Shown here in pieces: positions 1-10,395 of a DNA stretch of 39,600 bases. Numbering within the stretch: position 1 is the stretch's first letter; every line of letters begins with the position of its first letter. The stretch is from the NCBI GenBank assembly GCA_002633005.1, contig NMRA01001213.1:1-39600 (forward strand). Reading direction: 5' to 3'. A program made the position numbers and the translations under genes. This DNA is from Phoronis australis. Its lineage: Eukaryota; Phoronida; Phoronidae. Below the pieces are notes generated by a model, which did not search any database, had not been told where the DNA came from, and was given only the letters and a program-made list of their open reading frames with translations.

Positions 1-184
1 CCTACAAAAATCGGGAGGACTAAAAAAAAAAACGTTACCACCATCACTAGCATGCGTCTGCGTCCTTTTAGCTCGTCCCAACCCACACATTTTTGGCTGC
101 AGAGCCGTAGTATTTGTCGCCGCGGTTTACAATAACATGAGACGCCATTGAAAATCCCACCACGCTTACCCAGATGCCCCGGCA
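1..184 (+). promoter_or_regulatory. CpG-rich leader, possible promoter-proximal region
   Basis: This stretch is richer in CpG and G+C than the following 2 kb and lies directly upstream of a short exon-like reading frame that begins at 185. An in-frame TGA lies about 40 bases before that ATG, so the reading frame does not simply continue from further upstream. No TATA box or initiator motif stands out. The call as a promoter or 5' untranslated region is inferred from position and composition only. Confidence 0.25.
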
Positions 185-262
185 ATGTTGACAATTTACG
201 TTCCTCCGAAACATAAAGAGCAACTTCCGCTTTTCGAGGTGAACGTCGTCTGCAACGCCGCG
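185..262 (+). CDS. Possible first coding exon, function unknown
   Basis: An ATG at 185 opens 26 codons reading MLTIYVPPKHKEQLPLFEVN and six further residues. It ends exactly at a good splice donor (GCG followed by GTAAGA, exon phase 0). Codon use and G+C content are higher than in the flanks, and an in-frame stop lies upstream, which fits an initiating exon. I do not recognise the protein. No convincing second exon was found to the right, where the minus-strand TPR/ankyrin gene is converging. It may be a real gene with distant exons, or chance. Confidence 0.4.
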
Positions 263-2976
263 GTAAGAAAGGAATTTGCTGCAGAAATTTTATATCAAAT
301 CCGATTTTTTTTTTACGCGGAAATATAATAAAATGCGCGGACAAAACATTTAAAAAAGCGGAAATCCGCGTTCCCGCGGAAAATTCCAAGCCCAGTGAAA
401 TGTAGACTTTTCAATCTGATTTGGGGTCAAACATATGATCTGGCTTACGAACTGTCCATAAGTGAGCTCCACATAAGACACAGCATATGGCTCATTAAGT
501 TGCAATGCAAAAAATAGTAACATGCAAAGAACTCGTTTCATTGCCACAACACCTGGGATGAAAGTAAATACTGGATGCTTGTGCAGTTTCTCTATACACC
601 ACAGAGGAGACAAATCAACATTTTACAACACTGAAACCCATTAAAATCTAACAGGATCAGGGCACGCTGATGTTGAATTAAGTCTACAATGCTGTAACAT
701 CATTTCCGATGGTGTGATACTTCCCTCAATGGCCAGTCAATATTTACTAATTAAGTCCCACTTTTTGACTTCCGTATGGACTGAGAGCAGTTCATCAACA
801 TGGGGGTGTTCATGTGATACAGGGCCACCCACACAAAAAAAGGCCTTCCTGGAAACACATGCAGCACACTGGCTCCAACTTTGTGGACAATTTACCACAA
901 AAGTCTACAAACCAGATTAAACAGATGAAACTATATTTTGTCAAATTTGGGGTAAACATCTACACAGGGATATACTTAGCCACTCGCCTGATCGAGTTGC
1001 CAATGCAAGTAAAAATGGTGCTGGGCGAGTAGAAGTTGACATGCCCGTTGCCCAGGTGGCGAGCAAATTTTCAGAGCACAAACGCACTATGTTGTTTCCC
1101 AGATGAACATGACTTAATTTTATCCTCCTTATGTTGTTTTTATCATGATGGTTTTAAGGTTCACTTTGGTCAACGTGCTGATCGATGCTCTGGCAGTTTA
1201 ACATCTGTGCAGTGCACTTCTACCGACTCAGTAGATATCACCTGCTGTTACGCGATTAGTCGAGACAAAATATCACAATAGTGGTCTGCACAATGGAATT
1301 TGTGGACTAGTACGAAACGAATAAAGGGAGGGAAAGGTTGAAGACCGGTTCATGTGTTCACAGCAAGTGAAATGCCACATTTCTTGGAGCTGATTTCTTA
1401 TTGTAATGTGTAAAGTCATTTTAGCCAAAATTATTTTATAAATAATAACATTCGTCCTAATAAGCCTCCATGCCCCTATAAGTGCCTCTCCCCACTCGTT
1501 TTCAGACTTCGCTAAAATAAGCACCCAGTCCATGAACGTGTACATTATGCGAAAAATGCCATACCTAGAGTTCTAAAATTTGATTTACAGTAATGTCTTC
1601 AATTTATCAATCATATCCGACAGTCCTGAAATATCATTGTGTGCGGAATTTCTAGACCACAAGCCAGTCGCCGCTTGCCGGGGTATTTAGCCATGGCTGT
1701 AGACTTCAAACTTCAGCAGTGCTTAAAAAACACAAAAGCTTTGCTCCTCGTGTGAGGAACATGTCCCACTATGGTCTGGCTTTTCAGAACAGATGCTGCG
1801 TACTGGTCAACGAGATTGTATTGTATCTTTCCCGTACAGATATTCTACCTCAACAGAAATCCAGATTACTTGGGGAAGTAACAAGAGCAACGCGGAGCCT
1901 TGAATATTGTGGCCACGAGTGCATCGCAAATGGTTTGTTTTTAGGTTTATTTGTTTCATAAAAATGGCCACTAGATGGAGCAAAAAAGTATAATTCATCC
2001 AAAAACAGGAACATGCCATATTTCATAAAAATGTGTCAAGGAACTTCAGAGAAACAAAGGAAAACAGAACAAAATGAAATTCGCCACTTGTGGGCACTGA
2101 GCATCCATTCGATCCGCCTGAAAGTCGTTGTCTGTTATATTCATATAAATTCACTACAGGCTGAAATGTTTTTGAAAAATAACAGTGACTATCTGAGGAG
2201 AGGAATACATAACAAAATAAAATATGGAAGCACCAAACAAAAATCAAAACAACACTTACCTGTTGCAATAACGACTTAAACGCAACTGACCGACTTGCAT
2301 GAACGGAATGTTAGTTGAACATGTTAGTAGAACAAAACTGTCTCAATGAAATTTTCATGGTTTACAGGTTTAAGAAGATTCACCGTAGATTTCCGTATAT
2401 AAGTCCAGCAGAATATATGGCCAATTTGCGTATCTTAAATTTTTCCCTAAAAAGTATTTTTACATAAGACGTTTGGTTTCCCGAACTTATATACGGAAAT
2501 CGGTGGTAATACTTCCCAAAATTATTTACCCTTGCTGCAGGTAAGGCATCACCTCGGGTAAAAATAGAACAATAATAATTAGCAATGTAACAGCCATCTC
2601 TTTCGAATCAAACACAATTAAACACACTTACAGCTGAAATGCCTCTAAAACTATCTTAAGTAATACAAAAAGCATGGTCTGTAGTTTAAGATCACGTTTC
2701 TTTTTTGTCTCAAAACTATCAACTGAAGACGGTGAAATGGACAAGAAGACAAGGTCCTGTGGAAAGTAGATATGGAACTCCAGGTCGGAAACACCTATAA
2801 GGTCTCAGGTTCGTTGCATCGGACTGCAGGTCCTGTATTCTTGTTAGCCTACCCCTAGGACCGCAAGAAGCAACGACTATCAAATCTGATTCAACTGACT
2901 TGTCATTTTTCGAAATGATTGGAGGATTTTCTTATGGTCGCCGCAGACAGAGATCGAGTGCCACAGGGTACCGCTT
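263..2976. other. AT-rich non-coding stretch, nothing identified
   Basis: Open frames here are short, lack domain similarity and have no paired splice sites. One minus-strand donor-like site (CAACAG then GTAAGTG, near 2260) follows a 13-codon frame, but there is no supported upstream acceptor. The stretch is probably intron or intergenic DNA. Confidence 0.5.
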
Positions 2977-3114
2977 GGGCGGCGCAGCACTGAAAAAATT
3001 GGAGGGCTAAAGCCCCCTCAGACCTCTGTGGTGCATCGCCTATTGACCACGCGTGGCGTAGCACTGAAAAAAGTGGGAGGTTATAGCCCCCCAGTCCCCT
3101 ATGGTGCGCCGCCC
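2977..3114 (+). repeat. GC-rich interspersed repeat made of two ~60-bp subunits
   Basis: Two tandem subunits each contain GCACTGAAAAAA, a G-run/C-run palindrome around TATAGCCCCC, then CCTATGGTGCGCCGCC or a variant. The same repeat occurs inverted at 14158-14272. The core (GGGGG-TATA-CCCCC type) can form a small hairpin. It does not code: reading frames through both copies only look alike because the DNA is shared. No transposase or RNA polymerase III boxes were seen, so the class is unknown. Confidence 0.75.
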
Positions 3115-5025
3115 ATGTCCCGGTGTCCTCAGTTGTCGGGATTCATCTTAATCTCGGGACACCATGGAGTCCAGGGTGTTGTACCTCAGACGGTACAAGG
3201 CGCGAATTAACAAGACCACAAGTACACAGACCAGTGGATGATCAATCAAAATTAGGTCGCCGCATATTCAATATTTTTAGGTCTACATAGGGGTAAAGCT
3301 CGTAACGCTAGGACTTCACTAAAAAGCAAGAATTCATGAAATTACGTGACATGTTGTGTATTTTCAGTTGAAAACGTGATTTTGGCTAGATTTTTCTATT
3401 CCCAAGACAGCTACTGAACTCTACCCTAGTCTTTGTCCAGGGCCGCAAGGGTGAGAATCTCACCGAGCACGCTAGTCTGAAGACTTCGAGACGTATGGTC
3501 AAGTATTGCAAGCGAAGCACACGATCACACTAGCTTCTTTAGCGAGATTCTTGCATCTGTGATGATTATCAAAGATAGAGAATTTGTAAGGGTAGTGAAG
3601 CGTGGTTACGTGGTTGTATATTAGTTTTTGATATGTGTTATAGTACAGGCACTTACACAACACTAAGGCAGGGATGCAGTGCCCCTGTAGCAAATGCGTG
3701 TGCGGCACTGCGCCAGCGCGCCGTTCTGAGTGCTGGGCCTTACACCGCTTAACACATTACACGAATGAGCACTACCAAGAAGACACTGAAAAACGAAAGA
3801 CGTTTGAACTGCAAACAGATTTTTAATGAAAAATTTTNTTTAAGTAGTAATTGTCAAACCTTATCTCCTGAAAACATCAACATGATTTATAGAAGAACTA
3901 ATGCTTAAACCTTTGTATTACAAGTAGATTTAACCTCTAAACAACTTCTAATTAACACTTTTGGTGAATCAACAAAATACTAAAAACTCAGCTGCCAGCA
4001 CCTCCAGAACAAAGACATCAATTATGCAGTCTAACAATGGAGCTTCAACCACTCTACTAGATGTAGATGGAAGGCACAAACCTTTAGTTTATTAATATTA
4101 TCCACAACTTCAGTCCAGCATCCCCTCTGGTTAAACTACAGTTCAGTAATTTCTCAATACTCATCAAAAAAATCAAAAATCTTCAAGTTGTTTCTCTACT
4201 TCATATCAATTGCATCTCTGGCGCTATTTTATTTGAATTTAGAAAATTGAAATTTCCAAACAGCTAATGAGCATGTTTATCATTTATCCTAAATTCATTT
4301 ATCCTAAATTCCCAATTCTCATTCTCAATTTAACAATTTCAAATTCTCACTCAATTTTTACTTAGAAATTTTCTATGTCTGAAATTCTCACTGGGTTCTC
4401 ACTGTGCTTTCTCACTCAAAACATTCTGTTACTGGGAATCTCACTGAAATGTCATTAGCAGTGAGATAATTCTCACTTCTCATTAAGCGACATTTTATTC
4501 ATTCAGGGCTATCAGCCAATCACTGATCAGTTTTGTCACAACTGTCGAGCAAACAAATCCTCAAGATTTGCTGCAACCATCCCGCAAACTCTGTACTGTA
4601 AACTGAGTTTTCCGCAACCTTGCTGAAGACTTCAGTGGTTGCAGCGAGAATGCAGCAATGTGTGGGGCTGAATTGCAGCTGAACTCCTGCAAACACTGCA
4701 ACTGGATTGTTGCATGCAAAATTATTTGCTGGACGTTTGCAGCACACCTTACAGCAAACGTCATGTTTTCGTAGGGCCCACGTGATTTACCAGAATGCAC
4801 CCATTTCTGCGGGAATGTCGATCATTATTGCCTCACTAAGCAACACTAATAATAGTGAATTTTGAGCTCTCATTTCCTTTTCAATATAAGAAAGAATGGA
4901 TTTTTACTCATTAAGTGCTAATATAATTTTCTGAGTCCTGCCAAATAGTTTGCAAGTAATCAGCAATTTTAAGCTCTGCAGGCGGTGCAAACTCGTCACA
5001 ATGCAAGATCGTAGCAGGTACTAAC
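3115..5025. other. Non-coding stretch, probably intron or 3' flank
   Basis: No exon with paired splice sites was found. It holds a one-base assembly gap at 3838, the TTCTCACT-rich tract listed separately, and a 4520-4800 segment with recurring TTGCAGCAA/TTGCTGCAA words that yields overlapping open frames in more than one phase. Overlapping frames of that kind suggest repeat DNA rather than a gene. Confidence 0.4.
4300..4485 (+). repeat. Low-complexity tract of TTCTCACT-like words
   Basis: ATTCTCA, TTCTCACT and close variants recur about ten times in 185 bases at irregular spacing. This looks like a decayed simple repeat. No coding potential is seen. Confidence 0.6.
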
Positions 5026-5319
5026 CAGATGTAGAAACTTCGGTGAGGTCCCTTTGGAGCTTGGTGGTTTCTGGGAGGGTTTCTTTGGAAGTTGTTTCCA
5101 TTGTTGGTTTCGTGGGTACACTACACAACTCTGACAGTGAATATTTCAAAATCAAACAGCCATTCACACCATTATTCATCAGCCTGGTGATGAACTTTAT
5201 TTTTATGAGATTAAATTTTTCGCAAACATTCTGTAGCAACGTGTTTCCTCCGGAATCCATTGCATTTTTTTCTGCAGATTTACATGTTCGTAGAATGTGT
5301 TCCAACAACTTTTCTGAAC
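5026..5319 (-). CDS. TPR/ankyrin-like protein, fourth visible exon
   Basis: The exon is 294 bases with acceptor TTTGTAG and donor TCTG then GTTAGT. Its first two bases complete a glycine codon with the last base of 6018-6326. It encodes a degenerate ankyrin repeat (NAMDSGGNTLLQNVC, then FITRLMNNGVNG), and then a Thr/Pro/Glu/Lys-rich tail from about residue 75 that is probably disordered. It leaves one base, so at least one more exon should follow towards position 1. I could not identify it. A plus-strand open frame over the same bases is a shadow. Confidence 0.6.
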
Positions 5320-6017
5320 CTACAAATGCAATTAAGAGCATTAGATCACTACCAAGGTTACAGACAAAGAAATGCATGGTTCAACCAAAATCAAGTTATA
5401 ACGAAAAGTGCACTTTGCACGAGAGCTAATAAATGAGCCAACAGATTTATACACTTTATGGCCACAGAACAGTTCAATTCTCAGCAGTTCAAAGATGTCA
5501 TAGTATACATAATTGTTTTAATTTGTAAATTACAGCCCTGCATACGTTTTGTCAACCAGTTTTCCCAAGAGATAAAAAGCCAGGATCCCCGTGGCTGGTC
5601 ACACAAACCGTCCCAACAAGGACTAAACTGTCTGCCTTAAATTTACAAGGCATCTGAGGAATTTGTGCAAAATTAATACCAATTGTCCTTTCTTCTGCTA
5701 TTTTATCCTCATTGCTACGGCAAGTTTTAGCTTCACTAAGCTATGTTTACACCCGCTGATCTAGCTATTTCAATACTGTTTATGCTTGCGCATAGAGTTA
5801 ACACGTACAATTGTACCACGACACGTGGCTTTTCCTGTTTTCAACTGCTAGCAGCTGGTTTGGTCACTGGCACAATTATGTTGCATAAACAGCAGAACTA
5901 ATGAGAAGAAGAATACTGGCAACAATTTATGCATTGAGCATAGACTCGAGCGACAACAAACTCTCACTTCTTCCCAAGCACTTTGATACAATAAGAGACA
6001 GATCTAATTGCTTTTAC

Positions 6018-6326
6018 CTTGCTCAAGACACTGGAAAACTGTAGCATGAAGGAGGGGTAGTTGCCTGTGTTCCACCAGGTAATTGGGGGTAGCTCCTCTG
6101 TCCAATAACTTGACGAGGAGTTCTTCTGCCCATTGGCGCCATTCTTTAGCTCCCAATTTCAACAGACTGGTGTAGTTCACATTACAAGCACGCGCACTGC
6201 GAGCCAATGCAAAACCCTGGGGCTTGGTGAGGATGTATAAGATATCTTTCCACTTCTGTTTCTTGCTCAAGTCACATATTAACGCAGTCCACACTTTACC
6301 AGGAAAAGCATACTGCGACAGGTTTT
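6018..6326 (-). CDS. TPR/ankyrin-like protein, third visible exon
   Basis: The exon is 309 bases with acceptor TTGCAG and donor GCAAG then GTAAAA. It takes the single base left by the previous exon and leaves one base for the next. It encodes about 103 residues. The middle contains LICDLSKKQKWKDILYIL (helical), and the end contains ELLVKLLDRGATPNYLVEH followed by PLLHATVFQCLEQG. LLDRGATPN then PLLHA is the ankyrin signature of a helix, a G-A-x-P-N loop and the start of the next repeat. This is the strongest domain evidence in the gene. Confidence 0.68.
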
Positions 6327-7349
6327 CTGCAACTGTTAAGTAATCTCAAACTGAGATGTTGATCAGTTAAAATGTACTGTGAGAGGAAATTACTGCAATT
6401 ATGGTTACACCAAAAAGTTTGTAACAAACTGGAGTCATATATGCTTTCAGCCACCAATTTCACTCCTAACCACAGACACAAAAATGATGAAAGACCTAAG
6501 AAACAGGTGACAGAAGACACTTTGACAGGAATCCTACAACAGGGCTGAATTCCAGTGATGCAAAAAACTCATGAAAACACAGCCACGATACTAGCATTTG
6601 CAAGATAATGGCATGGATTATAAGCAAAGCAAGCAATCACTTTTTTTATAGCTTTCCTAGGGAGTGTCTTGGGTCAGCAGAAGGCAGCCTTAAGGTTTCA
6701 TATGTTTATAGGAGGCATGGGATTCCAGTTTGCAGGCATCAGTTGTTACACTGACATCCACCAGCGATTTCGGTCTTTTGTGCGTGTTACCTCAGAAAAC
6801 TTGTCAATAACTTACTAGTAATACTACAACATTTATAATTACGTCCTGGGTAAAGATAGCAAAATGAGAGAATTACGAGGGACGAACAAGAGGAATCTAT
6901 AGGAAGGTTTAGAAAAGAAGGGGGAAAGTATCTTAAAGGTTAAGCATTACAATCTTTTTTGACATGAAGGTGATTTATGACATTTGCGACCCACAAAAAC
7001 TGAATGACATTAAGATACAGAGTTGAACAAAGTGATTAGTCCAGCAATAACACTAATACATGTTACAAAGCCCCTTTGGAAAAGAAAAAATCCCCTATAT
7101 TTGGGTTTTACAATAAGTAAAGTAGGAATTAATCTTAAAATCTAGGAAAGATTACCATATGACACTCCTATTACAAAATTATTACTGCTACTTCAGAAGG
7201 CTGGAGTTAATTTGTTTGAAACAGGGCGGCCATGCCATAGTACTCTACCAAAAGGCAAAGCTTCAAGATCCTGAAAATTATGGTAGATATGGTCGTTTTA
7301 TGCAAAACAATTGCATGGTTATCAATCTTCAAAATTGGAATTCACTTAC

Positions 7350-7506
7350 TTTGTAAATGCGGTTCAACCCTGTAGTCTAACAGTTCTTGTATTATTTCAG
7401 ACACCTGAGTCTCTCCAAGCTCAGCACAGTTAAGGGCACTAAAAAAGGCTGTAATAGCTTCAGGATTTTTAGCCTGCTTCAGCATCTTCCCAAGGTGTAG
7501 ATGTCC
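7350..7506 (-). CDS. TPR/ankyrin-like protein, second visible exon
   Basis: The exon has acceptor TTTTGTAG and a near-consensus donor (CAAA then GTAAGT), 157 bases, entering in phase 0 and leaving one base over. It encodes 52 residues beginning GHLHLGKMLKQAKNPEAITA. That stretch has the small/large spacing of a TPR helix pair (G at position 8, A at position 20 of the repeat), followed by a second helix containing EIIQELLDYRVEPHL, which resembles the end of an ankyrin repeat. Phase matches both neighbouring exons. No stop occurs in the joined frame. Confidence 0.62.
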
Positions 7507-8562
7507 CTACAAAATTTTAAGAATGACAAAATGAGAACCTTCAGTGTATGCATAGAAATGGATGGAAAGCCATGAGGTGTCAAAACTGCACTATCGATTC
7601 TCTTACATTTATGAATACCTGGGGAAGCATCAGCTGGCCAGGCACACTCAGTCTGAAACCCCAAGTCAGCCCCAAACATTGCCAATTTAGCACTGAAATT
7701 ATTTCATATGCGTAAACATACACAAGCATTCCAATCTCTAAAAATAAACCAAAATTCCGCAAGGAGTTTATATCCACCAGTAGTCGGGAGCAAAATGCGA
7801 GTTCTGATGTTCAGGGGTATCTCTATCAGGGGAGCACAATGAAAACCGATCTTTTAGATAGTTAACAATATACCATTTGTATTAGAGAAAGTTACCCTTT
7901 TGCAGTGGTTTGTTATCAACCATTTAGAATGCATTTTTAGTTCAAAACAATTTAAATTCCCAGAACCCTCTGCTGAGTTCTGTCACAACAATGGCTTAAT
8001 TTGCAAGGTTTCTAAACCATAACATATAATTCTTCTGCAGGGAATTCACTTGCAAAAAATTCATATCAAGGTACCTGGCTGTGAAAATTAAGAAACCTAC
8101 ACTGGGATACACTTCCAAATTCTCCAAAAATGTACAAAGCCTCTGATTTGCTGTTTCAATTTGGCACCTGGAGCCTGTTTCTCGACGAGTCTATAAAATG
8201 GCTCTAAATTTGTGCTTTGCCTGACATGTGTTTCCAAATATTGCATGTTAAAGGAATCTGTTTTATAACTAAGGCAGCTTTGTGCTTAAGCCCTTCGGGC
8301 AATACGCCTGTCTATACAGGGATTTATTTCAAAAGACAATATAATGATAATCCAAACTTTACTTTGACATAGACAGTTTTCAAGTACTGAATGCATACTT
8401 TCATTTAAATAACGGAAGCCTTAGCTCTATCAGATCAGTGTCTTCTTGCATGAGTCTGCAATAGCGTGCACTGTGTCCCTTGAACTCAGGTGGATTGTGA
8501 CAAACACACAATGTTAATATAAGCAACACAGCATCAATTCTCTGTGAAACAGTTGGTCATAC

Positions 8563-8754
8563 CAGTAGTCCATTGGTTGATTTTGTCATATAATTGACTG
8601 AAACATCGCTGTTATCTTCAGAGCGCTCATCTATACACTCAAACCAGCATTTGATGTAATATTCCTCATTTTCCGTTCGACATAATAATAGAGCTTGAGA
8701 AACATTTTTGTCCCCAAATTGGACCTTTGACTTTTCTAACAGAATTTTAAGGAA
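8563..8754 (-). CDS. TPR/ankyrin-like protein, first visible exon (TRANK1-like?)
   Basis: This is a 64-codon open exon bounded by a good acceptor (TTTCAG) and a donor (CTG then GTATGA), with phase 0 at both ends. An in-frame TAG lies just upstream of the acceptor, which fixes the left boundary. The peptide starts FLKILLEKSKVQFGDKNVSQ and contains YYIKCWFECIDERSEDNSD, an acidic, probably helical sequence like a tetratricopeptide pair. It joins in phase to 7350-7506. Together the four exons give about 317 residues with TPR-like followed by ankyrin-like helices, the order seen in TPR and ankyrin repeat-containing protein 1. The assignment is by architecture only. Upstream exons, the start codon and the promoter were not found. 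Confidence 0.55.
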
Positions 8755-9521
8755 CTGAAACTATTTTTCAATAGCCTAAAACCATACAAGCGTATGCATT
8801 GAAGCTTAAATTTCTTTCCTCCACTGAGACCATTCACCACTATAACACTGCACATTGTATTCAAACGATCAATTGGCAGATATTATCATTTTCAGACATA
8901 CTAAAGCTCCTTACCATTTCTTTACACTTGGAGGAAATACGAAATGATCATCATCTGATACTCCTTTCATTTTAAATGCATTCTTATGAATGGTGTGATC
9001 TAGTGTATGAAACAGCTAGATTTTCCACACAGAAACTTTTTTCAAAATTATAACCGATCTCATTATATAAAATGTCATCAACTCAGATGAAACATATAAA
9101 ATTTGAACATTTTTGAAAAAACATTCGCACAATATGAGACAAATCCATTTCAAATATTATGTTTATCAAAACCTATAGATAAAAATTCAGTTATCCTTGA
9201 AACACACAGGCCTAAGTCAATGCACTAAGTGTGAATTACTTGTAATGACCTATGCGTGAGATGAAAAAGGATCCACACAATGTCTTTGAGTACTTTCATA
9301 GCAAGTTAAAAACTGTTTTTGATAATGCATACAAAGTTCATCTTCATAAAAAAGGACATATGAATATTATTGGCTACAAATGTGCTGTTCTCACTTAAAG
9401 CTTTGTTGACTGTGAGCCAATCCTTATGGTTGCCTCTGACATTATTTATTAAATAATTAAAGTTAGTACCAACATGCCATTGTCTTGTGGAATAAATTCA
9501 ATAACCTCAGCATGAAAATCA
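8755..9521. other. Probable upstream intron of the TPR/ankyrin gene
   Basis: Two minus-strand pieces look exon-like but do not fit. One at about 8915-8975 has donor GTAAGG, yet leaves two bases and so cannot join the next exon in frame. One at about 9360-9440 follows a TACTAAC branch-point-like word but has only a weak donor. The rest is AT-rich with no recognisable content. Confidence 0.35.
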
Positions 9522-9525
9522 TTAA

Positions 9526-10008
9526 AGGACCATGCCACCCAAAAAACAACCTAATTTGTATCAATTTAGATCGAGTAGTTCTCCTCGATAGCGGCACGTA
9601 CGGTTGCGTTACCTGACACCTGACGGCAGACGAAGGTGATGAAATTTTCCACTGACGTCATCGGTTTCACACCGAGTCTGTTCAGCAGTTCACAACACGG
9701 GTAACTGGTGTCAGCTTATCGCTTGAATTCATCGTTTGACACCAATAAATGATCAAACTTCGATGTAAAACCCTTAAAAATACACCGAGTTCTTATAAAA
9801 ACGTATTGTCTTATTTCACTGTTACGGATTTATTGGTGTTTGGACACACCGTAGCCAACAAATTTCGGCAGTCCAATTTACCAAGGTCCGTAGCAGGAGT
9901 TCTGTTCGGAGATAAATTCAAAGTATTTTTGCGTGAAATACAGACAGTAGGACCTAGATCTGTGTTGTTTAGACTTGTGTTTTTTAGTTCTAAACACAAA
10001 AAACGCTT
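9526..10008 (+). mobile_element. Kolobok-like TTAA element, copy 1, left end only
   Basis: TTAA at 9522-9525 is followed by AGGACCATGCCACCC and then about 480 bases closely matching the left end of the inner element at 17350. The match ends at the N at 10009, where unrelated AT-rich DNA begins, so the truncation may be an assembly break rather than biological. Conserved points include GACGTCATCGGTTTCACAC and the final AAACACAAAAAACGC. No gene is present. Long frames through this copy are not conserved as protein in the other copies, and the plus-strand frame contains the N. Confidence 0.78.
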
Positions 10009-10029
10009 NAACAGAAAGATTGTAGATTT

Positions 10030-10395
10030 CTTTTTATAAAACATTTTTATTTAGTTTTTTATATTTCCACTTGTGTTTTTTTTAATATTTTATGTAAAAT
10101 TTAAAATATTTTATTTATTTATTTATTTTTTAATGTTATTTTACTTTTTTAAATATATTTTTATTAGTTTTATATTTGTTATTTTTTTAAATAGTTTGAC
10201 TTGTTTTTATTTTTTTATTTTTTATATTTTCATTTGTTTTTTTTTTAATATTTTATGTAAATTTTAAAATATTTTTTTATTTATTTTTCAATATTATTTT
10301 ACTTTTTTAAATATATATTTTATTTAGTTTTTATATTTGTTATTTAGTTTTTTTTAAATAGTTTGATTTGTTTTTATTTTTTTATTTTTTATATA
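10030..10395 (+). repeat. AT-rich tandem duplication, ~163-bp period, two units
   Basis: Nearly pure A/T sequence contains AATATTTTATGTAAA and AAATAGTTTGAYTTG once in each of two head-to-tail units (from about 10056 and about 10218). Slippage or satellite-like duplication is likely. Peptides predicted here are runs of F, I, L and Y from composition alone. Confidence 0.75.

Noticed and set aside
5043-5429. 128-codon plus-strand frame
   Set aside because: It is the antisense shadow of the minus-strand exon 5026-5319, which has matched splice sites and an ankyrin-like peptide.
8410-8490. Minus-strand frame containing HSARYCRLMQEDTDLIELRL with a stop and a downstream AATAAA near 8324, as an alternative last exon after 8563
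   Set aside because: The supposed acceptor lacks a pyrimidine tract, and the exon at 8563 joins 7506 in phase with better splice sites. An alternative terminal exon is still possible.
8912-8980. Minus-strand exon-like piece with donor GTAAGG
   Set aside because: It leaves two bases over, which cannot join the phase-0 exon starting at 8754 and gives an early stop.
9749-10039. 96-codon plus-strand frame in transposon copy 1
   Set aside because: Its reading contains the N and its homologues in copies 2 and 3 are interrupted. It is not a conserved protein.
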